DNA from: Planctomycetota bacterium
Lineage (GTDB): Bacteria; Planctomycetota; UBA1135
NCBI GenBank assembly: GCA_026421205.1
Contig: JAPKBM010000001.1
Location: 65,893-129,892, forward strand
Length of the DNA: 64,000 nucleotides
Direction: 5' to 3'
Positions 7,985 to 16,967 of the stretch are shown here, in pieces (the stretch's first letter is position 1; each line of letters begins with the position of its first letter). The notes beneath the pieces are model-generated. The model was not told the origin of the DNA. It saw only the letters and a list, made by a program, of their open reading frames with translations, and did no database searches. Position numbers and translations under genes: made by a program.

Positions 7985-9639
7985 GTCTTCTTGCCCTGGC
8001 CTTTGCTACGCTTTCTTTCGCCCAAGAAGCGCCCGCCCCCTTCCAGCCCGACGCCCTTCGGTTGGACTTGGAATATCTTTCCTGCGATGCCTTCCAAGGA
8101 AGAAAAAGTGGGGAGTTCGGCGGAAAAGCAGCGGGCCGATGGCTTCAAACGCGCTTTCAAGCACTTGGTTTACAGCCTGTCGGAGATTCTTGGTTGCACC
8201 CCTTTGCCTCCTCCCCTCTTTTTATTTCCAGCCAAACGTTCTTGTCCATAGGTGAAAAAACTTTTTCCGCGGGAAAAGATTTTCTTCCTCACCCATCTTC
8301 TCCCGAAGGACTCGCCACAGGAGAACTGGTCTTTGCGGGCTACGCTCTTCAAAGCGACCACCCCGCGTGGGATGACTTCGCGGGCATTTCCCTGGAAGGA
8401 AAAATTGCCCTCATTCTCCGATGGGAACCGCAAGCGGAACAACCAGACAGCCTCTTCCTTGGAAAGGAGCTTCTCCCGGCATCTCGCTTAGCCGCCAAAG
8501 TTTGGGCCTGTGAACAACGCGGCGCCATCGGCGTCTTGGTAGCTGATGCACCTGGACCTTCAGCAGGCACTTCCGCAGCCGGCGCACCTTTTTGGCCAGC
8601 ACACTCTGAAATATTTCAGCGTGTCCTTCCGGGCTTGGGCCAAATGATGCCCCCCGAAGAACTTGCTGCTACCAATTTCAATACCACCGATGTCGCCAAT
8701 CAACTCTTCGGCATGATGCAAGGAGCGGGTCCTTTGGGTAGTTCTATTCCCGTTGCCTATCTTTCTCCGCGCATGGCTCGCGCGCTGTTCAATAAAGCGG
8801 CGAACAATCTCACAGCTTGGGTGAAACAAACCAATCAAACTCTTCAGCCCGATTCATTTCCAATTCCAGTCTCCATTCATCTGCAAGTTGACTTTGACCC
8901 TCCATCCCGGGAAGGCAGAAACTTGGTTGCCGCCCTCCCAGGGACCGCAGGAGAAACTCAAAATGAAGTCGTTTTGATCACCGCCCACTATGACCACGTC
9001 GGGATGGGCAAGTCGGGGGAAGTATGGAACGGTGCTGACGACAATGGGTCCGGCGCAACCGCACTTCTTGCTTTGGCCAAATACTTTGTCCATCACCCGC
9101 AACCGCGAACTCTTGTTTTCTGCGCTTTTGACGGGGAAGAACTTGGCCTTCTAGGCGCAAACCGATTTCTTGGACAGGGCTTAGTTTCGGCAAAAAACAT
9201 TCACGCTATGCTCAATATTGACATGATTGGTCGCGCAAAAGACCATACGGTTTCCGTTGTTGGAACGAAGTCGGCCGATGGACTTCGAGAGCTCGCTGAG
9301 CAAGCAAAGGGTGATCTTCCATTAACCTTGGATTTCAATGCGGAAGAATTTTTTGATCGCAGCGATCAAGCGCCCTTTTATTTTGAAGGCATTCCCATTC
9401 TTTTTTTAAACACCGCGGAACATGAAGACTACCACACCCCCAACGATGATGCTGACCGGGTTCTCTATGAAGACATGAGCTTGATTTGCCAGTTGGCTGC
9501 GCGCATGACCGTCGGCTTAGCGCATCAAGACGCGCTTATTTTCCAAGATGGCTACAACCGACGACGCTCTGGCTACGGCATGCCGCCCAATTCTATGGTT
9601 CCTTGGCCTATCCCTTTCCACCAACGTATGGAATACTAA
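7975..9639 (+). CDS. Secreted M28-family Zn aminopeptidase
   Basis: A 554-residue exported peptidase with a signal peptide (LLALAFATLSFAQ). An N-terminal 'LSCDAFQGRKSGEFGGKAA' region and an insert resembling a PA (protease-associated) domain precede the catalytic core. Zinc ligands are recognisable: 'TAHYDHVG', 'NGADDNGSGAT', 'AFDGEELGLLGA', 'LNIDMIGR' and 'DYHTPNDD'. M28 enzymes remove N-terminal amino acids from peptides, here probably in the periplasm or on the surface to feed peptide uptake. The ATG at 7975 overlaps the M48 gene stop. The next gene (ROK kinase) starts 5 bases after the stop, so these three genes form a likely operon. Confidence 0.9.
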   Translation: MVLSLLALAFATLSFAQEAPAPFQPDALRLDLEYLSCDAFQGRKSGEFGGKAAGRWLQTRFQALGLQPVGDSWLHPFASSPLFISSQTFLSIGEKTFSAGKDFLPHPSSPEGLATGELVFAGYALQSDHPAWDDFAGISLEGKIALILRWEPQAEQPDSLFLGKELLPASRLAAKVWACEQRGAIGVLVADAPGPSAGTSAAGAPFWPAHSEIFQRVLPGLGQMMPPEELAATNFNTTDVANQLFGMMQGAGPLGSSIPVAYLSPRMARALFNKAANNLTAWVKQTNQTLQPDSFPIPVSIHLQVDFDPPSREGRNLVAALPGTAGETQNEVVLITAHYDHVGMGKSGEVWNGADDNGSGATALLALAKYFVHHPQPRTLVFCAFDGEELGLLGANRFLGQGLVSAKNIHAMLNIDMIGRAKDHTVSVVGTKSADGLRELAEQAKGDLPLTLDFNAEEFFDRSDQAPFYFEGIPILFLNTAEHEDYHTPNDDADRVLYEDMSLICQLAARMTVGLAHQDALIFQDGYNRRRSGYGMPPNSMVPWPIPFHQRMEY

Positions 9640-9644
9640 GCACT

Positions 9645-10526
9645 ATGAAATCCATCATCGGCGTTGACATCGGAGGGACGGCCATCAAGGCAGGCCTCCT
9701 TTCTGAGCATGGTCTTCAGAAAAAACTTTCTGCGCCAAGCCCAAAATCAGCGGAAGACTTAGTGCGGGTCGTTATCCAATTAACGCAGGAACTCCTCCCC
9801 GACCGCACTCCTTCTTGTTGCGGGGTTGCTGTTGCCGGGCTTTTATCGCCCGATGAGAAAGAGGTCCTTAATTCCCCCAACCTTCGCTGGATCGAAAAAT
9901 TTCCGCTGCAAGCCGCGCTCGCCGACGCCCTTGCTTGCCCTGTTTTTCTTGTCAATGACGCCACGGCAGCCGCACAAGGGGAAATTCGTTTTGGCATCGG
10001 AACCACCCATCCCAGTTTCCTTCTTGCCACACTGGGTACGGGCGTTGGCGGTGGCGTCGTTCTTGACGGAAAACTGTGGACCGGGTCCGGAGGCTTAGCC
10101 GGAGAATTTGGACACATGAAAGTCGGCCATGAAGCCCGATGCACCTGTGGAACCATAGGTTGTCTTGAAGCTGTTGCATCGGCGTCGGCCATGCAACGCC
10201 ACGCTAAACAGGAAAATATTCCCGGTTCTCTCGCAGAGATTGCCGACACGGCGCGCCATGGAGACTCCAAAGCTAAATCTGTTTTCGAGCAAGCCGGGTC
10301 ATACTTGGGCCAGGCCTTCGGCCAAGTTGCTCTCCTGATGGATCTTCGAGTTTTAGTTTTAGGCGGTGGGGCAGGCCCCTGTGCAGACTTACTCAGAGAT
10401 GCGGCGTTGACCACCACCGCGAAGCAAGCATTTGGAAGAACCGTAGAAGACTTTTCCGTACTCGCTTCGCCCTTAGGAAATGATGCGGGGGTCCTTGGCG
10501 CAGGTATATTCGCCTCAGAAACTTAA
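9645..10526 (+). CDS. ROK-family sugar kinase (glucokinase-like)
   Basis: A 293-residue protein starting MKSIIGVDIGGTAIKAGLL. The ORF track extends it upstream into the M28 gene, but the phosphate-1 motif 'DIGGTAIKAG' lies right after ATG 9645, which fixes the start. The catalytic Asp is in 'FLVNDATAAAQGE', and the ROK zinc site is 'EFGHMKV' followed by 'CTCGTIGCLEA'. The family phosphorylates glucose, fructose, N-acetylhexosamines or similar sugars with ATP. Glucokinase is the best guess, but the substrate cannot be fixed from sequence. There is no HTH domain, so this is an enzyme and not a ROK repressor. Its stop shares TTAA with the convergent TolC-like gene. Confidence 0.88.
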   Translation: MKSIIGVDIGGTAIKAGLLSEHGLQKKLSAPSPKSAEDLVRVVIQLTQELLPDRTPSCCGVAVAGLLSPDEKEVLNSPNLRWIEKFPLQAALADALACPVFLVNDATAAAQGEIRFGIGTTHPSFLLATLGTGVGGGVVLDGKLWTGSGGLAGEFGHMKVGHEARCTCGTIGCLEAVASASAMQRHAKQENIPGSLAEIADTARHGDSKAKSVFEQAGSYLGQAFGQVALLMDLRVLVLGGGAGPCADLLRDAALTTTAKQAFGRTVEDFSVLASPLGNDAGVLGAGIFASET

Positions 10527-11803
10527 TCGTTCTCACTCAATAGAAACGGGCGAAGGTGGGCGAGAGCCAACAATACCTCCTTCCAAGCATTTAATTGTGC
10601 AATCTCCCCATTCACCCAATCCGTGCGATACCGGAGGACCTCAGTAAGGGAATACTCACCAGCCTGATACTGCAACTCCGCGATATGAGTTTTCCTGCTT
10701 AAGGCAGGGATTACTTCTTCTTGAATTTTTTTCCACTGCTCTGAAGCAAGGGTGTAGTCCGTGTATCGCCGACGAAGCGCCATCCGCGTTTCCTGCAATT
10801 GCCACTGAACCTTTTGCATGGCCGCCGATGCCTCTGCGCTTTGCGCACGACTTTGCGCGGCGGCTTGACCGTTCCAGGGAAGCTCAAAAAAAACTCCTGC
10901 GTCCAAGGCATGATGACCGGTATCCGTCTTTCGATAGAATAGTTCAAGGTGAACCGCAGGAATCATCCGCGCTTCCGCGAGGTCGGCCTGAATCTTTGCT
11001 ACTTGTGCTGAGGAAAACGCTTCGGCCAGCACGGGCACCTGTTCCAGGCCACGAAGCAGAATTTCTAATTTTGGAAAATCAACAACTTCCTCAACATCCC
11101 CTCGAAGGACGAAGGACGAAGTGGAGATATTCAAAAAAAGTGCGAGGTCACCTAGCGCAATCTGATGGCGTCGGCGAGTTTCATCAAGAATGGATGCTTG
11201 CCGGAACTGCTCCATCTTCGCATCCTCCCACGCCCCACCGATTTCCTCCCCAGATTCCACAAGAGCCTCCTGCAGCTCGCTTTGTTTTTTTGCAATTTCA
11301 ACTCGATGTTCTTGGAGCACAACTACTTCCTGAAAAACCAACGCCGACGCAAACAAACCGCGAACCCTCGAATCCAACTCTAGCGTCAAAAAGGCTTGGC
11401 GATGCTGAAGAGAGCGAAGCTTCTCCTCTTCCAGGCGCTCCGTTTTTGACAGCACTCCGCCCAGAGGTATGGCTTGACGAACACCCAAAAGAACCTCTTC
11501 CTTTCCACCACTAGTCCCCAAGGGTAGACCCTCTGCCTTCCATCCGATTTCTGGATTCTTCCATCTTCCAGCCACGGAAAGACGCTCAATCTGTGCCTGC
11601 TTCTGATAAGCCATGGCCCGCAATGCGGGAGAGTTTTCCCGCGCTTTATGCAAGGCGTCAGCCAAAGACAAGGAACTTTGAAGCATCGGCCTCTCTGTTT
11701 CTTGATTGGAACTCCCCGAAAAGGAAGGGCGAAATTCCGCCGTCTCTTTCTCGGCGGATGCGCAAGCCAGGGCAATCAAAGGGAAGAGAAAAAGAACACG
11801 CAT
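10523..11803 (-). CDS. TolC/CzcC-like outer-membrane efflux channel
   Basis: A 426-residue outer-membrane factor, the last gene of a tripartite efflux operon. It has a signal sequence (MRVLFLFPLIALACASAEK; the Cys could be a weak lipobox) and two OEP repeats. Each repeat is rich in long helices, including 'SLADALHKARENSPALRAMA' and 'RQASILDETRRRHQIALGDL'. The fold forms trimeric beta-barrels with a periplasmic alpha-tunnel. The ORF track extends to 11908, but the ATG at 11803 overlaps the pump gene stop as TAATG, has GGAGGTTAC upstream and begins a proper signal peptide, so it is the start. Confidence 0.86.
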   Translation of the reverse strand: MRVLFLFPLIALACASAEKETAEFRPSFSGSSNQETERPMLQSSLSLADALHKARENSPALRAMAYQKQAQIERLSVAGRWKNPEIGWKAEGLPLGTSGGKEEVLLGVRQAIPLGGVLSKTERLEEEKLRSLQHRQAFLTLELDSRVRGLFASALVFQEVVVLQEHRVEIAKKQSELQEALVESGEEIGGAWEDAKMEQFRQASILDETRRRHQIALGDLALFLNISTSSFVLRGDVEEVVDFPKLEILLRGLEQVPVLAEAFSSAQVAKIQADLAEARMIPAVHLELFYRKTDTGHHALDAGVFFELPWNGQAAAQSRAQSAEASAAMQKVQWQLQETRMALRRRYTDYTLASEQWKKIQEEVIPALSRKTHIAELQYQAGEYSLTEVLRYRTDWVNGEIAQLNAWKEVLLALAHLRPFLLSEND

Positions 11804-14800
11804 TAGGTAACCTCCAACTTTACGGGCCGGCCAAAACGTAAGTAAAGCGCTGGCACAACCATCATGTTGAGGAATGTCGAACTGATGAGACCAAACAAAA
11901 TAACCCAAGCCATGGGTGTTTGGATTTCACTTCCCGGCTCTCCTCCAGCCATCGCCAAAGGAACCAAAGCCAAGCCAGAGGCAAATGCGGTCATTAAAAT
12001 AGGAACGAGGCGTTCTGTGGAGCCACGGAAAACTGCTTCGTGAAGATCCCGAACCCCTTCATGGAGTTGCAGGTGGCGAATATGGGAAACCAACATAATT
12101 CCATTCCTTGTGGCAATGCCGAACACCGCAATAAACCCAATGAGAGAGCCGACAGACAGGATTCCGTCGGCTAGCCAAACCCCTGCAACACCGCCAATTA
12201 AAGCAAGCGGCAAGTTTGCCATGACAAAAAGCGCGTCACGGCCCGTCCCAAAGGCCATGCGTAATAAAAAGCCAATGCCTAAAATAATCGCCAGGCTTAA
12301 AAGAAGGATTCGTTTTTGCGCGGCCTCGGCGCTTTCAAACTGCCCACCGAACTCAACTCGATAGCCCGCTTCCCCGTCAAATTGTGGCTGAACGGCGCGA
12401 CGAATGTCTTCCACCACAGCGATCAAATCTCGTCCAGAAACATTGCAAGACACCACCATTTTCCTTTGTAAATTCTCATGAGTGATTTTGTTCGGTGTTG
12501 CGCTTCGAATGATTTTTGCCACCGCACCCAAAGGCACTACCGTGTCTCGCCCTCCAAGAACAGGGACACGGGAAATTGCAGAATGTGGCGGGCCCTCCAT
12601 TTGCATGCGCAAAGTAACGTCAAAGGGAAAACTCCCCTCTAAAAGCTCTGTGGCCTTGTACCCCTGAACGGCTGCCTCCAATGTCGCGGAAGCCTCATGA
12701 GGAGAAACCCCCATGCGGCCCATTGCGGCACGATCAAACTCTATTTGCAACGAAGGAACGGCCGACTGCTGATCCATTGCCAGGTCCACCACGCCAGGAA
12801 TAGGCTGCATCACCTCCATTGCCGCCTGAGCCCTCTCGCGCAGTTGCTGCAAATCTGATCCAAATATTTTCACGGCAATCGCGGCGCGTGTTCCAGAAAG
12901 CATGTCATCAATGCGGTGTGAAATGGGTTGGCCAATCGTAAAAACCATGCCAGGAACCATTTTCAACTTTTTCCGTAATTCTGCAAGAAAGTCTTCGCGA
13001 GAACGATCTTGCATAGAAAGCCGGACCTCCAATTCAGTCACCTCTACCCCTTGGGCATGCTCGTCCAGTTCGGCTCTTCCCGTGCGCCGGGCAACGGAAA
13101 CCACTTCGGGGAATGCAAGAAGAGTTTGGTCCACAAGGCCTCCGAGTTGATTACTTTGTTCTAATGAAGTCCCAGGAAGGGTCACCGCGGCGATGGTCAA
13201 TGCCCCCTCTTGAAATTCCGGAAGAAAAGATCGGCCCAACGGAATCAGTGCGAACACTGCAAGAGAAAAACAAGCCAAAGTAGGGCCGAAGGAAGTCCAG
13301 GGTCGCTGAAGGACAGGGAGAAGTAGTTTCTTGTAGGTGTTTTTCAGCGCAGAAATATGCCTTGCCTCCTTGGGCGCCTTAGAATGCGGAATGAGCAAAG
13401 AGCACAATACCGGGGTAACGGAAACCGCCACAAGCAAGGATGCCGACAAGGCAGAAACGTAGGCTAAACCGAGTGGCTGAAGAAGGCGGCCTTCCACGCC
13501 CGACAAGAAAAAGAGCGGAAGGAAAACCAGAATGATAATGAGCGTGGCGAAGACAATAGATGATCGGATTTCCAAACTTGCATCACAAACGACTCGCAGG
13601 GAACCTCGCTGTTGTTCCTTGGGCAAAGTAGAATTTTCGCGAAGTCGGCGAAATACATTTTCAACATCAATCACCGCGTCGTCTACCAGCGCACCAATAG
13701 CAATGGCCATTCCGCCCAGAGTCATCGTATTGATTGTTCCGCCCAGAGCATCTAACACAAGGACGGCGCCCAACAAAGAAAGAGGAATGGCCGTCAATGT
13801 GATGAACGTTGCCCTTAGGTTAAGCAAAAATAAAGCCACAATGAAGGCCACAAGCCATGCGCCATCACGCAGTACCCTGAGCATATTCTCCAGAGCGGTT
13901 TCAATGAAGTCAGCCTGACGAAACAGGTCTCGATGCAAGGTCACTTGCGGGGGTAGCTGCGTTTGGATCTCATCCAAGATCTCATCCAGCCTCCGAGTTA
14001 AATCCAAAGTATTCACGCCCGGTTGTTTTTGAATGCTAATCACCACCGCGGACTCTCCTTGCACTGCCGCCATCCCCCTTGCAGGTCGTTCGCCGACTCT
14101 TACCTGTCCAAGGTCACGAACTTGAACCGGTACCCCATCACGACTTTCCAAAGTCAGCATGGCGATGTCCTCCGTATTTCTAAACCGGCCAACTCCAGTG
14201 ACTAAATATTCACTTCCTCCTTGTGCAATAAATCCAGCCGGAATATTGGCATTGGCTACTTGAAGCGCTTCCGCAACCTGAGTAATCGTAATTCCATACG
14301 TTTCAAGACGTATAGGGTCAAGCCAAACTTGATATTGCCGTGCGCCCCCACCCATTGCGGTTACTTGGGACACACCGGGAACCGCTAGAATCCTTCGGCG
14401 CAAGACAGTGTCTGCAAACGTGCGGGTAGAAAGAAGATTTCCCGCCTCAGAGGTTAATCCGAGAAACAGAATTTCTCCCATGATGGAAGAAATTGGGGCA
14501 AGAACAGGCTCTCCGGTTTGTTCTGGAAGGGCGTTTGCAACGAGGCGCAACTTCTCTGTAACGATTTGTCGTGCACGAAAAATATCAGTGCCCCATTCAA
14601 ACTCTGCCTTCACAATAGAAATCCCCACGGCACTACTGGAGCGCACCCGGCGGATTCCAGATGCTCCATTCAGGCTAGACTCAATGGGGAAAGTCACCAA
14701 GCTCTCCACTTCTGTCGAAGCCATGCCCGGTGTCTCCGTAATCACCGTCACAGTGGGCGCAGTTAAATCAGGGAAAACATCCATGGGAGCCTGGAGTGCT

Positions 14801-14886
14801 GTTTGCCAGCCCCAAACAGAACAAGCCAAGGCGCAAACCAAAACTACCGCTCGGTTACGCAGTGACCAACGAATGAAAAAGTCCAT
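11803..14886 (-). CDS. HME-type RND efflux pump (CzcA/CusA family)
   Basis: A 1027-residue inner-membrane proton antiporter with the duplicated 6+6 transmembrane RND plan. Diagnostic stretches are 'APMDVFPDLTAPTVTVITE' at the N-terminus, 'GIRRVRSSSAVGISIVKAEF', 'GALVDDAVIDVENVFRRL' in TM4 near residue 405 (proton-relay acids) and 'FGIATRNGIMLVSHIRHL' in TM10-11. The TM4 motif has DDAVIDVEN instead of the classical CzcA/CusA DGAVVMVEN, so it belongs to a divergent branch and its substrate is open. It is sandwiched between the adaptor and the TolC-like genes, with a 9-base gap and a TAATG overlap respectively. Confidence 0.9.
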   Translation of the reverse strand: MDFFIRWSLRNRAVVLVCALACSVWGWQTALQAPMDVFPDLTAPTVTVITETPGMASTEVESLVTFPIESSLNGASGIRRVRSSSAVGISIVKAEFEWGTDIFRARQIVTEKLRLVANALPEQTGEPVLAPISSIMGEILFLGLTSEAGNLLSTRTFADTVLRRRILAVPGVSQVTAMGGGARQYQVWLDPIRLETYGITITQVAEALQVANANIPAGFIAQGGSEYLVTGVGRFRNTEDIAMLTLESRDGVPVQVRDLGQVRVGERPARGMAAVQGESAVVISIQKQPGVNTLDLTRRLDEILDEIQTQLPPQVTLHRDLFRQADFIETALENMLRVLRDGAWLVAFIVALFLLNLRATFITLTAIPLSLLGAVLVLDALGGTINTMTLGGMAIAIGALVDDAVIDVENVFRRLRENSTLPKEQQRGSLRVVCDASLEIRSSIVFATLIIILVFLPLFFLSGVEGRLLQPLGLAYVSALSASLLVAVSVTPVLCSLLIPHSKAPKEARHISALKNTYKKLLLPVLQRPWTSFGPTLACFSLAVFALIPLGRSFLPEFQEGALTIAAVTLPGTSLEQSNQLGGLVDQTLLAFPEVVSVARRTGRAELDEHAQGVEVTELEVRLSMQDRSREDFLAELRKKLKMVPGMVFTIGQPISHRIDDMLSGTRAAIAVKIFGSDLQQLRERAQAAMEVMQPIPGVVDLAMDQQSAVPSLQIEFDRAAMGRMGVSPHEASATLEAAVQGYKATELLEGSFPFDVTLRMQMEGPPHSAISRVPVLGGRDTVVPLGAVAKIIRSATPNKITHENLQRKMVVSCNVSGRDLIAVVEDIRRAVQPQFDGEAGYRVEFGGQFESAEAAQKRILLLSLAIILGIGFLLRMAFGTGRDALFVMANLPLALIGGVAGVWLADGILSVGSLIGFIAVFGIATRNGIMLVSHIRHLQLHEGVRDLHEAVFRGSTERLVPILMTAFASGLALVPLAMAGGEPGSEIQTPMAWVILFGLISSTFLNMMVVPALYLRFGRPVKLEVT

Positions 14887-14895
14887 CTTTTTTCC

Positions 14896-16452
14896 CTAGT
14901 GAGAATGTTCCGGAATCGTTCCGGATAGAGAAACCAAATACACCACATAAGCACCATCAATAACCACGTGTTCCCCGGCCGATAAGCCCTCAAGAATCTC
15001 TGTCCGGTCTCCGTCGGGCACACCCATGCGCACCGGGCGACGTTCAAAGGATTCTCCGCCGGTCTGCACAAAGATGACCGAAATGCCAGCATCCTGCACG
15101 ATTGCCGAAGAAGGAATAATTAAACCCTGGCGAGGAAAGTCAGTTGAGATTTGAGCGGGCAACGTCATGCCCGCACGCAACCACCCTGGATTTGGTATTT
15201 CAAAAAGAACTTCGGCAGAGTGGGTCACCGGATGAACTTTTGGCGCCGAGAGCAACAACTCCCCTTCGGGACCCGGAAGAAAAAGTGCGGGTTCACCTGG
15301 AATGGGGTGAGAAATCTCCGCCTGCAAGGATTGTCCAAGCTGAGGAAGATCCGCCTCGGACACGCGAATCGAAACGTGAAGTTGACTCAGGTTTTGAAGG
15401 TAAAAAAGTGGCTCCCCAGACAGTGCCCACTCACCGCTCGCCGTTGGCGCTTGAATCACCTGCCCTGTAATTGGCGCAAGTAACAAAATTTCCATGGAAG
15501 AGCCGGGGGTCGCTTGTGTCCAGGCAGAAAAAATCTCCCCCGCGGCGTCATGAGCAACTTCGGCCCGGCGCAAGGCATACTCTGCTTCTTCCAAGTCCTT
15601 TGCTGACTTCGCCTCTTGGGCGTACAAAGACTCAACACGCGCGAATGCCGCAGTCATCTGCGTTCGTTCCGCTTGGGCGCGTTTCACCTCTTGTTTCGCC
15701 GACGCCACCGAAGCCTTGTACTCAATGGCGCTCGCGCCGACCAAAGGGATTTTCAAGGTAGCCAAAATGTCTCCGGCCTTTACCTGCTGCCCAAGAACCG
15801 TTCGTGGAAGCGAGGGGGGGGGTAGCAATATCCCCGAAACAGGCGCGGGGACTTTTGCCGTGTGAGTGCGGCATGTCGTAACGCGTGCCGTTGCTGGAAT
15901 GCGCTGAGAATATTCTTGGGTTCTTGCCGTCTCTACTCTTAAACGCACTGGCCATTGCTGTTCCTTCAACATGGTGATGCCTTTCCCTCCCCCTTCCGCC
16001 TCACCTAAGGATGCCCGCAAATCAGATTCATTAAAGAAAATGGAAATGGCCTCTAAAGGAGAGGAATCGCCCTGATAGGACGCGGTCCAAGACCAAGAAC
16101 CTTCCGACGGAAATTCAACGTGCGCCAAATAGATTCCCGACCGACTGGGGGAAGGTACCTCCACATTCAATATTTGATCCGCGTTTTGGAAGCGCAATTG
16201 CAACGCCCCCTCTGTGATTGGGGAGCCGTCGGCAAGGCGAGTGACATGCAACGCAAACGAGGTGGGCCGCCCCACGACCCCACCCTCATTCTCAAAAAAG
16301 AACTCGTGGTGTTGGGTCCAGATGGTTTGCGCACGCGTGGGCCATTCTGCAGATTCTGGTTTTTCCGCAGGAGTATGACTATGGGAGTGATTGCCGCAGC
16401 CCCAAAGGAACGCGGGAACAAGAAGAAAGAGAATGAAGCGAAGAACGGACAT
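14896..16452 (-). CDS. RND periplasmic adaptor (CzcB-like) with extra N-terminal YtkA/FixH-like domain, lipoprotein
   Basis: A 518-residue membrane-fusion lipoprotein (lipobox in 'LVPAFLWGCGNHSHSHTP'). Directly after the Cys is a His-rich patch (HSHSH), a likely metal-binding tail. Residues about 45-130 form an Ig-like domain ('PTSFALHVTRLADGSPITEG') like the YtkA/FixH region found on some adaptors. The core is HlyD/CusB-like: barrel-sandwich 'KVPAPVSGILLPPPSLP', a coiled-coil hairpin around residues 250-310 ('AKSAKDLEEAEYALRRAEVA'), then a beta-barrel and membrane-proximal domain. It links the pump to the outer channel. The gene follows the small His-rich gene by 96 bases. Confidence 0.88.
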   Translation of the reverse strand: MSVLRFILFLLVPAFLWGCGNHSHSHTPAEKPESAEWPTRAQTIWTQHHEFFFENEGGVVGRPTSFALHVTRLADGSPITEGALQLRFQNADQILNVEVPSPSRSGIYLAHVEFPSEGSWSWTASYQGDSSPLEAISIFFNESDLRASLGEAEGGGKGITMLKEQQWPVRLRVETARTQEYSQRIPATARVTTCRTHTAKVPAPVSGILLPPPSLPRTVLGQQVKAGDILATLKIPLVGASAIEYKASVASAKQEVKRAQAERTQMTAAFARVESLYAQEAKSAKDLEEAEYALRRAEVAHDAAGEIFSAWTQATPGSSMEILLLAPITGQVIQAPTASGEWALSGEPLFYLQNLSQLHVSIRVSEADLPQLGQSLQAEISHPIPGEPALFLPGPEGELLLSAPKVHPVTHSAEVLFEIPNPGWLRAGMTLPAQISTDFPRQGLIIPSSAIVQDAGISVIFVQTGGESFERRPVRMGVPDGDRTEILEGLSAGEHVVIDGAYVVYLVSLSGTIPEHSH

Positions 16453-16548
16453 GGGATCTTAGGTGACTTGTTTTGACGAATCTTCGCACAAACTTTGGCT
16501 TGCGAAAGCTGCGTCGGAAACCGCGCCCGAAGGCACGGATGGGGAAAG

Positions 16549-16962
16549 TCACGAAAGCGGTGGACCGCGGTACCGTTGTAGGCCTGACAGCCTGAGCTCT
16601 TTCGGGTTAGACAAAAAGTGGTGTGCTCGACGGCACGCGCTAAACCTGTCTACAAAGACGAAAGAAGCCGAAGGCGCAATGGGTGAGATCCTCTGCGTGC
16701 TTTCTTTGGTCTGTTTCCCGGGAAGGGCAAACCATGCATGTTCCGCAACTACATGAAATAGCTCTGCGGGAGCATCCCCTGACATTGGGTCAATCTGCTG
16801 ATCGACGTGAGCCCCTTCGTGAGAATGCGCCACGCTCATGTGATGATCACTCGCAAGATGCCAAGGCAATATCAGAACAAAGGCCGACACAAATAACGTT
16901 GCCAAAAACCATATTTGGCGACGAAATTGTGGACTAGGGATTTGAACGGAGACGGTCGACAC
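16549..16962 (-). CDS. Small His-rich single-TM protein upstream of the RND operon
   Basis: The ORF track gives a 176-residue version, but the first 39 residues overlap the M42 gene and look unnatural. A GTG at 16962 gives 137 residues. After a short N-tail there is one transmembrane helix (IWFLATLFVSAFVLILPW), followed by a histidine-rich segment ('LASDHHMSVAHSHEGAHVD'). Similar small His-rich membrane proteins often precede metal-efflux RND operons and may bind or buffer the metal; that role is inference. The start lies 6 bases after the M42 stop, so it may be read through from upstream. The Shine-Dalgarno is weak, and the C-terminal half is basic with no recognisable fold. Confidence 0.5.
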   Translation of the reverse strand: MSTVSVQIPSPQFRRQIWFLATLFVSAFVLILPWHLASDHHMSVAHSHEGAHVDQQIDPMSGDAPAELFHVVAEHAWFALPGKQTKESTQRISPIAPSASFVFVDRFSACRRAHHFLSNPKELRLSGLQRYRGPPLS

Positions 16963-16967
16963 GAGAT

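Noticed and set aside
9486-9644. N-terminal extension of the ROK kinase in the track
   Set aside because: It lies inside the M28 peptidase gene, and the phosphate-binding motif begins directly after ATG 9645.
9716-10417. 233-residue antisense ORF opposite the ROK kinase
   Set aside because: Low-complexity Pro/Ser/Arg composition, no motif, fully opposite a well-supported enzyme.
10828-11514. 228-residue plus-strand ORF opposite the TolC-like gene
   Set aside because: No recognisable domain; composition is typical of an antisense frame.
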